From assembly GCA_034509735.1 (NCBI GenBank), contig JACGWO010000007.1, positions 1,364,001-1,428,000 on the forward strand: a stretch of DNA of 64,000 nucleotides, written 5' to 3'. Origin of the DNA: Sesamum alatum. Taxonomy: Eukaryota > Streptophyta > Magnoliopsida > Lamiales > Pedaliaceae. This document shows, one piece after another, positions 1 through 12,348 of the stretch. Below the pieces are notes generated by a model. That model made no database searches, had not been told where the DNA came from, and saw only the letters and a program-made list of their open reading frames with translations. Every line of letters starts with the position of its first letter. Within the stretch, counting starts at the first letter, position 1. The position numbers were made by a program, and so were the translations under genes.

Positions 1-618
1 GATAGGTTTTCAGCTTTTGAAAGGCCTTTTTGCATTCGTCATTCCACTGGAAGATTTTATGTTTTTGAGTACTTTAAAAAAGGGTAATCCTTTATCAGCT
101 GATCGGGATATGAATCGGTTCAATGTCGCTACTCTGTCTGTCAGCTATTGTACTTCCTTGATTGCTCGTGGCTCTCGCATGTCTTGTATGGCTTTTATCT
201 TGTCTGGGTTAGCTTCTATCCTTTGTTGGGTCACTACGTACCCTAGGAATTTCCTACCTTCTATCCCAAATATGCATTTTTCGGGATTCAACTTCATTCC
301 ATATGCTCTTAGACACGTGAAGCACTCTTGTAAGTCACATAAATGTTGATGCTTCTATCGACTTTTTACCAGCATGTCATCCACATAAACTTCCATATTT
401 TTCCAATATATTCAGCAAAGATCTTATTTACTAGCCATTGGTATGTGGCTCTGGCATTTTTTAGTCCAAATGGCATGACGTTATAACAGAAAAATCCCTG
501 TCAGTGATGGAGTTGGTTTTTTCCTGATCGTCTGCCACCAGCTTGATTTGATTATACCCTTGGTATGTATCTAGCATACCGAGTCTTTCGCATTCAGCTG
601 TAGAGTCTACCTTGTGCT
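1..618 (-). mobile_element. Ty3/gypsy reverse transcriptase fragment
   Basis: Read on the minus strand, this stretch gives the central part of a gypsy-type reverse transcriptase. From right to left come a KVDST block, an AYQGY-like block (here TYQGYNQIKL), FGLKNA, a YVDDML-like block reached after a frame change, then the FLGY region (FGIEGRKFLGYVVT) and the start of the RNase H connection. Frame changes and in-frame stops show it is dead. The window start cuts it on the left. On the right, homology stops near 613-618, where an unrelated insert begins. It belongs with the gag/protease piece at 2327-3350, in the same orientation. Confidence 0.85.
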
Positions 619-756
619 AGCAAGAGATCAAGAGAAAAAGGAGAAACAATCGACCAAACACTATTAGGTTAACGGGATCGATTGTTAAACGTTCCCTTGT
701 ATCAAAGACAAGAGAACTTGAAACACTTTGAAGTGGAGAGAGTGATAGGTCGAACG

Positions 757-816
<60 letters not shown>

Positions 817-2290
817 GGCCGTCTGTGTGTGTGTTCTATGAGTATTTATAAGGAAGTCTTCTTCCTAATCCTACTCAAACTCTTCAAAAGAGGCACTCCT
901 AACACAACTAGGATTTTGACCTAGTCAAATCCTAGTCAACATAGGGTTTGATTAAGTCAAACTTAATCCTAGCCCTTCATCTCAACTAGCCCCAAGATTC
1001 GATCTCGTGCGTCCATCCCTTGATGGGCTTTGTGGAATGGACTCTTACATCTTATTTAATAGTTCACAACTTCCTAATGGACTTGTAGTAAATATCAAGT
1101 AAATACCTAAGCCCAAAATTAATATTTTCATCTTCATTCTACTTAAAGACGGAAATAGACCTTCTCCTTGATTAATAAATTTAATTCATGAACCAAGTCT
1201 AATTAATCCAATTAATATTTAAAGGCTTGACACTCCAAAAGAGAACCAATTTAATCTAATTAAATTGTTTAACCTCCTGGAATTAATTACTAATTAATTC
1301 CTCCATTTTCAGTGATTTGAGTGTGACTCTTTAGGTTCACTCTCAGCTAGACTTGGGCGAATATCCAATTATTTCATGATAGGAGTTCGTCCGTTACCAT
1401 GGGTGGCCTCTAGCAACAGTCCATGGCAATAGAGACTAGGTGAAATCATGGCGTGAATGTTTAGGCCCCGAATGTGTATGAGCATTGTCCTTCCGTCTAC
1501 TATCTCACATCTATTAGTCTAGGGTATGGATGTTAGGACGTCGATACCCATCCTTGACTTAAGCCAATACTTGTTTATCCACTGAAACGTCACTGGGATC
1601 TTATCCCACTGTTCAGTCACTGTGGCCACAGATTTTATAGGAACGAGTCTCAGAGTATAGGTGAGACACTATTGTCAATCGTTTGACAGGAGCCAAATTC
1701 TGTCTTGGGACCTACTGTCCGCACTACACATCTTGACTGCACTAGATAGGGCTTATAGCAACCAAGTCTCTCGACTTCGTAGCCTTTTGCCAAACATAAG
1801 ATACATGCGTGGTGTGTATGTGACCACAGTAGTCCCTCAAGTCCGAGGACCAATCTCGTACTTTCGGAATCGGGGATATAAGTCATACCAACCAACCTTA
1901 CTCAAGGTTTTCCATATGACGATTCCCGCGAGTCACCTCAGTCAGCCGGCACCGACCTGGCTAACCCACTAATATTCCATGGACAATCCTCATCACTCGT
2001 CGATGAAACGCGACTGCAATCATTTAGTGCAAGTCTCAAACGGACCCTCGATACCCAATCTCGAGGTCCTTTGATTTTCAGACCGATCCACAGAAACTGA
2101 TTTCATGACTGCCATCCTATGCCCAGTCTAGTTTCTTGGATTAACCTTTCTGGTCTGTAGGCTTTGGTTGTGCATTGAACAGTTATATATATCAAGCAGT
2201 AAGTGAACACAATCAAAGTATTAATGCCATAACTGAACATCACTTTTATTCAGAATAAACTTATTTACACCACGAATGTCAGAATTTTAG
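613..2290. mobile_element. LTR-like non-coding insert splitting the gypsy element
   Basis: About 1.6 kb without a credible coding region separates the protease and reverse transcriptase parts of the left gypsy element. A TG...CA pair (613 and 2181) would fit a long terminal repeat, and a TATA-like TTATAAATA lies on the minus strand near 845-853. No 5-bp target duplication was found at those ends, so the borders and whether this is a solo LTR or a non-autonomous element are uncertain. The short open frames at 1650-1972 have no recognisable domain and are probably chance. Confidence 0.45.
757..815. repeat. (GATA)n-(GA)n microsatellite
   Basis: About eight GATA units run directly into about 13 GA units. 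It lies just beside the minus-strand TATA-like box of the surrounding LTR-like insert, in what would be its transcribed region. Confidence 0.95.
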
Positions 2291-2326
2291 GTTACATAAG
2301 CTTAACAAGATTGGCTTCATGATCAC

Positions 2327-3350
2327 CTATTCTAACATCTTTAGGGGTAAGGACATTTCGCCCACTGTCCGTATGGTACTTCCCTCAAAACCCATCAACG
2401 TAATTGACTGCGGCGTGATTTGTTCCGCCACATCCATTTTCCTTAGAGTCCCCAGAAATAAGATGTCTACTAAACTCCCGCTATTTATGAGTATCCTCCT
2501 GATTTCCATGTTGGATATCGTCGAACTAATGATTATGGCGTCTTCATGGGGGAATCTCACACCACTTCGATCTTCTCGGGTCAATGTTAGTGGGGGTACT
2601 TCTTGATCACCATATTCCTCGATGGAAATCTTCATAACAAGGCCATTACTTATTTATCATAGGTGTCGCTTCTGAGCGGATCGAGTAAGCCCCCCGCATT
2701 CACCCCCTTCGATGGAATTTATGATTCTCCACGTGAGGTTTGTTGCGAGCGGCCAGGGACACCCGAAGATCCTTCGGATTCGCCTTTCTCCTCCCCGGGG
2801 GTTTCTCATTTTCAGTTTGATGACGGGCTCCCCTGACGTGCTTCCCTCGAATCAATTTCTCCATTTCCTCTGTTAGTTGATAGCATCCCTCGGTTGTGTG
2901 CCCTCAAGTGCGATGAGAAGTGCAGTACTTGGTTGATCTTTGTTTATCACTATCGTTCCGTGCCCTGAAAGACCACTGGGTGTATTCATTTTTCTCCGAG
3001 CCTTTCTACTTTCTAGGGGTTCCCATCATAGAGTACACAGGGTAGTGATGTCGTCGATTTGTGCTACTATATTTTCATACGTTCTTCCTTTTCTCCCGTC
3101 CCGAATGATGTAGGTCCTTCAATTTTTGTGATTCTTCGATAATAATAAACTTCTTTGCTCTAACTATCTGTTCTCCGATGAGTGAACTAGATAAACCCCC
3201 TATTTCGTAATCCTTGAGCTATAATGCTGGACAACAATTCCGGGCTCATATTTGGCATGTCCAACATTTCGTTGGTGAATCTCCTCATGTAGTCTCTCAG
3301 GGGTTTTCATTCTCCTTGGATAATCATTAGCAGATGCCCTTCATTATTCT
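2327..3350 (-). mobile_element. Ty3/gypsy gag-protease fragment
   Basis: On the minus strand the right part (about 3200-3350) encodes a gag-domain piece (EPLRDYMRRFTNEML-like) and a following block (MSPELLSSIIAQGLR). Frame breaks follow, then a retropepsin-like domain at 2327-2635 with ILINSGSLVDILF. In active relatives the catalytic triplet is DTG or DSG; here the first residue is Asn (NSG), which should abolish the protease. The piece is the upstream half of the element whose reverse transcriptase lies at 1-618. No primer-binding site or 5' LTR is visible to the right of 3350. Confidence 0.8.
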
Positions 3351-3590
3351 AAGAAGACATATCACATCAATTATAATCATTAAATTTCTTTTACCAAACA
3401 TATTTTACACATTATATTAACAATCATCGTTACACTTTTATCTTATATACAATTGCATATTAAAAAAAAATCTCATCTTAATCAAACTCATTGCTTTCAA
3501 TTTTTGTCCGAGATTAGATGTTGATAAAATTAAAACATTTCATTACAAGCAATAGTAGTTGATTTGAAATTTGATTTGTAATATTTTGTA

Positions 3591-5389
3591 GGGTAAATAG
3601 AATAATTCGTCTATTAAGTTTGTATTTAGAATTATTTTAGTTTCTTAAGTTCATTTCTTGATTTCAGTGTCCCTAAACTTTAATTTTTGTTTCAGTTTAG
3701 TCCCTCTGACCATTTTTCAGTAAAATTGTGGTCAGATTTTGACTTTTTCAAGGTTAAAATTAGTTTTAAGTTTGATTTTCTCACTTTAGTTCCTTAAGTT
3801 TGTAAAATTATCAAATTAGTCCCTTTTTGGTTAGAAAACATCTTTTTTATATTTTTGTATGTTGAATATGATGTAATTAGTGAAAACTTTGAACTCTTGT
3901 GAACATAACAATAAATAAATTTAACTTAAAATAAAGTCTTTTTTATTTTTCATTTTCATAAGCAACCAAAAAATCAAGACTTATAGCTAAATTTTGTAAA
4001 CTTATGTAATTTGGAAATATAATAAAAGAAAATCTAAGTTAATAAGTTTTAATCTTAGGAATTACAGGTAAGTCTAAAAAAATGGAATATTAAAAATGTT
4101 TAATAAATGTTAGGGGAAATTACATCTATCTCTCATGAGGTTTGGCATAATTACAAATACCCCCTCATTGTTTGAAAAATTACAAATACCCCCTGAGATT
4201 TGTAAGTTTTAACCAAAGGCCTAAAATTGACCATTTTGCCCTTGAATTTTTTATTAAAATTATAAAAAAATCGACCAAGGCAAATTGCATTATTGCTACT
4301 CTATGTAAAAAACTTAAGAAACATTTCCCTGCACATTGTAGTCTAAAAAAAATTTAAGAATTAAATAAAAATAATTCAACGCATAAGGGCATTTTGGTCA
4401 GTTCACCCATAAAATTTGATGGAAATGGGTTATTTGTTAGATGGTCACAAATCTCAGGAGGGTGTTTGTAATTTTTCGAACAACGAGGGGGTATTTATAA
4501 TTATGTCAAACCTCAGGAGAAGTAGATATAATTCACCCTAAATGTTAATATTTGGGATTTTGAACAAAAAGTCAATAAAATGTATTTTTTTTACTAGATT
4601 TTTTAGTGGATTTTATAAGCCTTGTCATAAAGCAAGAAAACTCACTTTGACACCACCCCATGCAATGCACGTTTTAAGAGGTTTTCATAGAACTTTTTTA
4701 TATGCAACTAAATATTTTGAAAACAACTTTTTATATAAAACGGAACTATATTTTTAGAAAAACCTCTTAAAATAAATTATATATATACAAAATCTAAAAA
4801 AATGTATATTTAAAAAATATATTCCATCAACTTTTTGTTTGAAACTTCTATTTCTAACATTTAATAAACATGTTAAGGTTTAACTTTCTTAAACTTATTG
4901 TTAATTCCTAAGATTAAAAATTGTTGACTTAGATTTATTTTTATTATATTTTTAGATTAGATAAGTTTTATAAAATTTATTAACTTTTGAATTTTTTGTA
5001 ACTTCTGAAAAAAAAGGAGAGACTATTTATTTTAACTTAAACAATATGTTATTATTATTATATTCACAAGAGTTTAAAGTATTCAATTTTACGTTATTTA
5101 TTAAGATAATGAATCATATTGAACACATAAAAATATAAAAAAATTATTTTCTCAACTAAAAAGGGATTAATTTGATAATTTAACAAGTTTAAGGGATTAA
5201 AGTGAAAAAATCAAACGTAATTGACTGACTTACCTTCCAAAAAGTCCAAATTCACATCTTCGCCAACAAATGGCCAGAGAGACTAAACTGACACAAAAAC
5301 TAAAATTTAGGGAAGATAACCAAGAAATGAATGTAAGGTACTATAGTGATACTAAATGCGAACTTAAGGACTAATTATACTATTTATCC
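3591..5389. mobile_element. Foldback TIR element, about 1.8 kb, long inverted arms
   Basis: The left arm begins GGGTAAATAG and the right arm ends TATTTATCC. The arms are inverted copies over roughly 500 bp: for example, the stretch ending near 3830 (AAATTAGTCCCTTTTTGG) pairs with 5160-5180, and 3900-4110 pairs with 4850-5090. Flanking 9-mers TATTTTGTA (3582-3590) and TATTTTGTG (5390-5398) match at 8 of 9 positions and look like a target duplication, which points to a Mutator-type element. It has no coding region. A second MITE (4113-4538) sits between the arms. A partial copy of the right arm occurs at about 19373-19448, at the left edge of the second BOR block. Confidence 0.75.
4113..4538. 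mobile_element. MITE family A, copy 1 (426 bp)
   Basis: Foldback MITE with terminal inverted repeats starting GGGGAAATTACATCTA and ending TAGATATAATTCACCC. It is flanked by a perfect 9-bp duplication TAAATGTTA (4104-4112 and 4539-4547). Internally it has the characteristic tracts 'aaataccccct' and 'agggcattttggtcagttca'. Other copies lie at 19488, 35459 and 42239. It is nested in the foldback element 3591-5389. No coding capacity. Confidence 0.9.
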
Positions 5390-5489
5390 TATTTTGTGTT
5401 TGACAAATATATGTTTCCTTAAAATTTATTGAAAAAAAATAACTTAATTCGAAAATCTAACACGTGTCTGAATATATCAACTCACTAGT

Positions 5490-5611
5490 AGTTTTTTGAT
5501 GAGGTGAATAAAAACAATAGAAATATACAAGGGTTATTTTGCAACTTCATAGTTTTTTGATGGGGTAAATAAAAATAATAGAAATATACAAGGGTTGTTT
5601 TGCAACTTCAT
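5490..5611. repeat. 61-bp tandem duplication upstream of BOR copy 1
   Basis: Two adjacent 61-bp units (5490-5550 and 5551-5611) begin AGTTTTTTGATG and end GCAACTTCAT, differing at a few positions. The matching upstream region of BOR copy 2 (about 19990-20053) and the relic at 59005-59190 carry a single unit. Confidence 0.85.
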
Positions 5612-5739
5612 AATAATCCGAATAGAGAGAAATATTGACCGAGTCATTTTGGCTTCTTCTTCACAACAGATCCCCGCTTTCTCCGATATTTATATTTAAC
5701 CATTCCAAGTCCAAAACATGCGCTCCTCCGCTGCATCTG

Positions 5740-7052
5740 TACATGCATTCCCCTCTTTTCACTACTCTCTCTCTAAACCTTGACATGTCACGGTATTGTC
5801 TTAAATAAGAATAACTGGTCAAGAGACAAAGTAGGAGCAGAAGCGAGGAAACCATAGACAATGAGAATAAGAAGGTGACGAGCTCTCCTTTCCATTGTCA
5901 ACTCTTTCCCCTTTTCCGGTGGTGCTTTTTGCCCCGCCGGGAAGACCAAAACAAAAGAAAGGGAACCAAGAAGGAAAGAAATCTTGCATAGCAACTTATT
6001 GTTTTTTTTTCATCGGATCATCGTGGTGTGAAGTTTGCATGACTCAAGTTGAGTTCGTTCTTGAATCTTTGATCGATTTCTTGTAGGTTTCAAAGGTCCG
6101 TTTTTTCCATAACATTTCATCATGTCATGCAGTTATTGTTCATGCATTTCAACGTGTGGCGGTTCTTGATTCTTGGGTTTTGCTTGAGATATGAAAGAGT
6201 TGATGAAGATTGTGTATATTATATATATTTGGCTTTCCATGCTCTTGACCAATGTATGCGCTGACATTTCAAAATTTCTGGGATTTTTCTGTTTGATGGC
6301 AAAAAATGTTCAATATTTTATGTTCATGTCTAGGAATACATGATTTGTTTCTATGCTTCTCTTTCAAGAAAATTTGGCATGAAAGTCAATGAAATCTGAA
6401 AATATCCCATTTCAAAACCAAGATATGGAATCTGAAACTTAGCTCTTTTCTTGTTTCTGAACTCTTTGCGATCTTGGAATTTAAATGGAAAATATGATTT
6501 GGGGTTTATGATTTCGTCGTTCCTCATAATCCAATAAAACTTGTTGGTGGATGGGGTGATGATCTTGATGGAAATTTCCTTCGCGAGTTAGTGAAATGAT
6601 GTCTTAAGATTGGTTATTTTGTTCCTCGAAGATGTTTGTCTGATTAATGGCGCAATTCATGCAAAGATAGGGATTGCATGTGCGTATTGTTGTTTATTTT
6701 GATGTATTAAAATGAAGCTTTCAGAAGTGAGAGAGGTGTTATCCATTTGGCTGTGATAAGGGAGTTTCTCTACTTTAATCATTTTCGATAGAGAGATCAC
6801 TAGTGTTACTAGTAGTACTAATCAATTTTCATCATCTGTCCACCTCAAGCTTTCAAAGTACTGTTTCACGGTCTGCTATTTGCGGTATAAAATGTCATGG
6901 TTGGCCTGTGAAAATTATGGTGTCTATTGTGTGTCATCGTTGGTTCTAGCTAGCAATCTTAGAAGAATACTACACTATGAAACCAATTCTGAATTTGCAG
7001 ATTCTTTGACATAATAAGAATCCGTTCACCTGTTTGATTGTTAGTCGGCACC
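5740..7052 (+). promoter_or_regulatory. BOR copy 1 leader exon and 5'UTR intron
   Basis: A CT-rich leader (about 5765-5777) precedes a non-coding exon ending near GATCGATTTCTTGTAG (about 6086). A leader intron of about 0.9 kb follows and closes with GAATTTGCAG at 7000, 52 bases before the start codon. The same layout is found in copy 2, where the CT tract is longer (about 20202-20228). The transcription start is inferred, not seen. Confidence 0.55.
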
Positions 7053-10000
7053 ATGAGTGCTCCATTTGCTGGAGTTGCTAAAGATGTTAAAGGAAGGCTG
7101 GCATGCTACAAAAAGGACTGGCTTGATACATGTGGCTCCGGTGCACGGTGTGCTGCCTTCTTTTTCTCTTGTTCCAGGAACACATACATATTTTAAAGAG
7201 TGTTTTCGAAGTGAACTTAAGCAGCTCAATAATGTTTTGCCTTTGTTTTGATTCACCATTTCAGGATTTTGGCTCCAACAGCATACATTTTCTTTGCTTC
7301 TGCTGTTCCTGTAATCGCCTTTGGGGAGCAATTGAGTCGGGATACAGGTTCAAATCCATTATATTCATCTTTGGCTAATTTAACGATGAACTTAAATATA
7401 GCAATAACTAGAGTAGTGTTCCCAAGTAATCTAATCTTACCAACAAGAATATAAACTTATTGAAAATTTATTTCTTGTCATGATAGAGGGGACCTTAAGC
7501 CCTGTTGAGACACTTGCTTCTACTGCTATCTGTGGGGTCATCCAAGCGGTTTTCGGTGGGCAACCATTGTTGATTCTAGGAGTTGCAGAACCAACCATTA
7601 TAATGTACCACTACTTGTATGATTTTGCCAAGACCAGGATAGGAAGAGAACTGTATTTAGCCTGGGTCGGGTGGTAAGCAAAACGGAACTTTATCTTTTC
7701 TGGATTAGTTGGATAGTCATAAAATGTGTCATGTACACAAGATTTCTTTTACTCGAACAGGGTCTGTTTCTGGACCGCCGTGATGCTGTTTCTTCTTGCT
7801 GTTTTTAATGCTTGTAACGTTATCACTCGATTCACAAGGGTGGCAGGGGAACTTTTTGGCATGTTAATCACAGTTCTTTTCATTCAGGAAGCCATCAAGG
7901 TACTTTCTTTCCCTTGTATTTTCTTATCTTTTATCGTACTCGATCCTTGTTATCCTAGCCTGTTTATAAACTAGTAATATTGAATCACAGGGTGTGGTGA
8001 GTGAATTTAGCATGCCAGAAGGTGAACATGCCACAGAAGAGCATAACCAATTTGAATTGCTTTATATTAATGGGCTACTCGCGGTTATATTCACTGTTGG
8101 CGTGCTTATCATGTCCCTGAAGACCAGAGAAGCTAGGTCCTGGCGTTATGGTGCAGGTATGCGATATTTTTATTGTATTGACAACCTTAGTGAAATCTTA
8201 ACATTTACAAGAATTCAACCGTTTGCCCCTATCTGCACAGGCTGGCTTCGGAGTATAATTGCAGACTATGGTGTTCCACTCGTGGTTGTGCTATGGACTG
8301 CAATATCTTACTGTGTGCCGGCCAAAATTCCTTCTGGAGTACCTAGGAGGCTCAACAGTGCTCTTCCTTGGGATTCTGCATCAATGTACCATTGGACGGT
8401 GGCTAAGGTACTTAATTGACTAGTTGTATCTTTCAAACTCCGTCTACGAATTGTTCATCTCAGTATGATACCCCATCTGATGTGGTTTTCGAAATCCTTT
8501 GCATGCCGAATGAGACTGAAATGATATAAACGTACTAAAGATCAAGATTATTTTCATCTGATGAACTTGCAGGACATGGCAAAGGTACCAGCAGGGTATA
8601 TTTTTGCTGCCATTATACCGGCCGTCATGATTGCAGGTCTATACTTTTTTGATCACAGTGTAGCTTCGCAGCTAGCTCAACAGAAGGAATTCAACCTGAC
8701 AAAACCAACTGCCTACCATTATGATATGTTGTTGCTGGGGGTCACGGTACAGGATTGAAGTCGATTGAGCATTTCTTATACCTTGTGATTCTCTTTCTCC
8801 TCTACTAAAATTCGTAACTTTTGCAATCTCAGACTTTAATCTGCGGATTACTTGGACTTCCTCCTTCGAATGGGGTACTTCCACAAGCTCCAATGCATAC
8901 CAAGAGTCTTGCTGTCCTTAAGAAGCAGGTGAGAATCATGGTTGAGAGTTGAGTATGTTTTGCATCTATAGGAGTCGAGTACGTTTTGAGAAAATATTTT
9001 CTCCGTTCTGCAGGTGATTCGGGATAAAATGGTTAAGTGTGCAAAAGAGGGCATGAAAGAGCAAGTCAGCCACACAGAGATCTATGGACGAATGCACGCT
9101 GTGTTTGTTGAGATGAACGATGCTCCATCAGTAAGTGCCTCTGCCCCTCTCTCTCTTTCTCTCGTATTCATAAATCCGATTTTAACGTAATCTAATATAT
9201 AAATTTTGTGTCTCTGCAGCAGGCAGTGGAGAAGGAGTTGGCAGACTTGAAGGAAGCTGTCGTGAAACACGACAACGAAGGAGAATCAAATGACAAATTT
9301 GATCCTGAAAAGTGTATTGATCTTCACTTGCCCGTTCGAGTAAACGAGCAAAGAGTAAGCAACTTTCTGCAATCTGTAGCTGTGGGGCTTGCTATCTGTG
9401 CTATGCCTGTGATCAAGATGATACCCACCTCAGTTTTATGGGGATACTTCGCCTACATGGGCATTGAAAGCCTCCCAGGTAATCAGTTTTGGGAGAGGCT
9501 GCTGTTGCTACTTGTTCCTCCTCGTCGTCGTTTCAAGTAAGTCTTTGCATATTCCTTGGCCTTATCTGTCTACTGAACTAGTTTTGGCTTGTTCCTGTGA
9601 TCTGTTCCACACGTTACTGCAAAGTGGAAAACTACGTCCCATGATATCATCTTGATCAATTACTAACACGGGCTTCTTCTGTTGGCAGAGTCCTTGCAGA
9701 GTCCCATGCTTCCTTTGTTGAGTCAGTCCCTTTCAAATACATAATCTCATTTACACTGTTTCAGTTAGTGTATCTCTTGGTGTGTTTCGGAATTACCTGG
9801 ATACCTATTGCCGGAATATTATTTCCAGTACCATTTTTCCTTCTGATAAGCATAAGAGAGCACATTCTTCCAAAGGTGTTTCCACCTCAACATCTTCAGG
9901 AACTCGATGCAGCTGAATACGAAGAAATTATCGGACATCCATTTAGGAGGAGTCCATCTAAGAGGGTACATTAACTCTTTTCCTCCTACTCTTAAGATAG

Positions 10001-10327
10001 TCATGAAAAATGCTGCAAAACACGTTACATCTACTTCTTTTTCGTGTTGTGAGAACAGGACGGTGAATCACCTGATGATGATAGTGGCGAAAGTTCTGAC
10101 GAATTCACTGATGCTGAAATACTAGACGAGATCACAACCCACAGAGGTGAACTGAAGCACAGGTCGATGAGCTCCCGTGACAGGCAGTTTCCGGTCAGTC
10201 ACTCATAACCATGACAGTGTCTTAGTTGGTTCAAGTTCTACCTATGTAATTATGCGAAAGTGAATGTAATGGATTATAATCTTATGATGATATTCAGGCC
10301 ATCCCCGAAGGATCTGCTGCCATGTAA
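7053..10327 (+). CDS. BOR4: BOR4-like borate efflux transporter, copy 1
   Basis: SLC4-type borate/anion exporter of the plasma membrane that moves boric acid/borate out of cells. Thirteen coding exons: 7053-7147, 7265-7347, 7487-7673, 7761-7899, 7991-8156, 8241-8407, 8573-8746, 8833-8928, 9014-9130, 9220-9536, 9689-9965, 10059-10193, 10298-10327. All introns are GT-AG and the sum gives 660 residues without a break. Family hallmarks read directly: [99 protein letters not shown] and LDAAEYEE. Resemblance is closer to Arabidopsis BOR4 than to BOR1 (for example [11 protein letters not shown] and SEFxMP). The start is the first ATG after the leader intron, giving MSAPFAG. The last exon has an extra 18 bp relative to copy 2 that brings in the stop. 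Nearest relative is the gene at 21438-24747. Confidence 0.93.
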
Positions 10328-11210
10328 GGATCACCTGTAATGAAACTGCCTCTTCAAATTGTCGTCAAGAAAATGGCAGGGGCAAAAAGAGCCAAAACGA
10401 AAATCTGCAGATAGGAGACTGACTATTCTTTTCTCGACCAAGAGTAGAAACCATCGCATAGTTTGCAGGAAATCACATAAGCTCTCTGTTCTTGTTTGCA
10501 TTTCAAGTTTCCAAGTGAAAAATTCGGGCTGCCAAGAGAAAGAAAAACGACGTAAGGAACCAAGAATATCTTCCAGTTCGTGTACTACGAATTGGCGATA
10601 ACTTGGGATTTTTTACTGATATTCTTTTGTTCATTAGTTAGGAGAATTAGACATCGGGACATAAACAAATGTGACATATATTGTTTTTAAGTAAAATTAT
10701 ACTTTATATATCACTTATTTTCTGCTAGAAGTACGCTCAGGTCGGACCAATATGTTGTGTTTAACTGCAGTAGTATTGAACTATCACTTCTGACATTGTG
10801 ATGAAAAGTTCTTGCAGCCAGGGAATAATGTTGTAGAGGTAATAGCTGTGAAGATCTCATCAAAGTATTATTGCTTGCTATCTATACCGATGATTCATCG
10901 GCAGTTTCAAGGGTACATAGAGATGGAATACAAATTCGGAATGATTTACAACTTATATTTTTAAAGTGTTTAAGAAAAATTTATTTAATCCAAAAGTTAT
11001 AAGTTTCTTCCCACCAACTTGTGCAGTTTATTGGTTCAATTCAATTTTTTTTTTCCATTTTCATTTTTTTTATCAAACACTCCCGGTTTTCATTGTAGTT
11101 AAACTTTACTTATTCCTACTACAAAATCAAAAGTTATTGCAAAGGGAATGAATGACATCTTCCAAACTCTTGTTTCTTTCTTGATTTCTTTCTTTCTTTC
11201 TTTCTTTTAT
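10328..11210. other. BOR copy 1 3' region and non-coding spacer
   Basis: The first 300 bases are conserved with the region after copy 2 (24748-25070) and probably hold the 3'UTR. From about 10660 the sequence is unlike copy 2, which has a copia LTR at the matching point. No gene is seen. A TTTC-type microsatellite lies at about 11178-11210. Confidence 0.55.
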
Positions 11211-11259
11211 TCTTTTTTTGATAATTGAACACTATCAATTTGTATATATCAAGATCTAA

Positions 11260-12348
11260 TGATTTTTGAAGTGATGGCTTACTGGTTCTTGGGTAAGAAA
11301 TGTGGCCCAAGAGATAGTACAATGGTTCGACAATCTATTGGGAAGAAGGCAAAATCCTGTGCAATTAGAGCAATTCTGACCATACTCGATAGGCATTCTC
11401 TGGGAGCAGCAACAACAATAGTGCCTAATTGTTCAGGTTACGAACGCTGAAGTGAAGCACGCGATATTCTCTATTGAAAATGATAAAGCTCAAGGGCTTG
11501 ATGGCTTTGTATAGTGCATGTTTCTACAAGAAGTCGTGGTCTATTCTTCCAAAATGGGCAAATGCTAAAACAGATGAACTCAATGTTTCTTGCCTTAATT
11601 CCGCAGTGTAGAACCCTACAACACCACCTGACTTCAGACCTGCTGCTGGCTGCAACGTCATATACAAAGTGATTTCGAAGATATAGGTGCATAAGCTACA
11701 ATGATTCTTGGACTGTTTGATATACCACATTCAGAATGCTTTCATTAAGGGTAGGAGGATAAGTGATAATGTACTATTGGCCCAAGAACTCTTGCATGGG
11801 TATACTCTGAGGAATTTTAATTTACTTGCACGATGTGCAATGAAAATTGATATTATTAAAGCATATGATACCATTGAATGGATTGTTTGCAGGCAAACCC
11901 TTGACTTGATGGGGTTTTCAGTTCAATTTGTCTATTGGGTCATGAAATGCACAACCACGTATTCAATAATGCTGAATGGCCAGCCTTCTGGATTCTTTAA
12001 AGGGGCAAGCGGACTAAAGCAGTGAGACCCTATCTCCCTCTATCTCTTTATTCATATCTTAGAACTACTTCATGAGGTGTTGAAATCCCATGTTCAAACA
12101 AAACCTGCCTTTGATATTAACTGGAAATGTACAGGCATTAAATATTTGTTGAGCTTTGTTGATGATTTATTTTTTCTGTAAAATGAATGAAGTGTCTATC
12201 AATACGTTAAAACAAGGGTTTGAAGAATTTTCACTATACTCAAGGTTGTAGGTGGATATAGTCTTCTTTGTTGCAAGACAGAGTTAATTTCTTGAAGGAC
12301 AACTCCCCATCCACTATTTAGGAGGGCCTCTAATAGCTTTCAGGCCAC
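11260..12348 (+). mobile_element. LINE (non-LTR) reverse transcriptase fragment
   Basis: Degenerate coding sequence of a plant L1-type LINE. The clearest part (11708-12025) reads NAFIKGRRISDNVLLAQELL, then DIIKAYDTIEWI (the conserved D of the RT core), then SIMLNGQPSGFFKGASGLKQ. Further on, SFVDDLFF-like and HYLGGPLIAF-like blocks (about 12150-12345) appear in shifted frames. Frame breaks show it is inactive. It is cut at about 12348 by the Harbinger-type element. The first 350 bases are repeated at 26745-27160 behind BOR copy 2, so the fragment was part of the duplicated block. Confidence 0.8.

Noticed and set aside
4172..4757. Small open frames in the foldback element
   Set aside because: They consist of MITE and AT-rich DNA; no codon pattern or domain.
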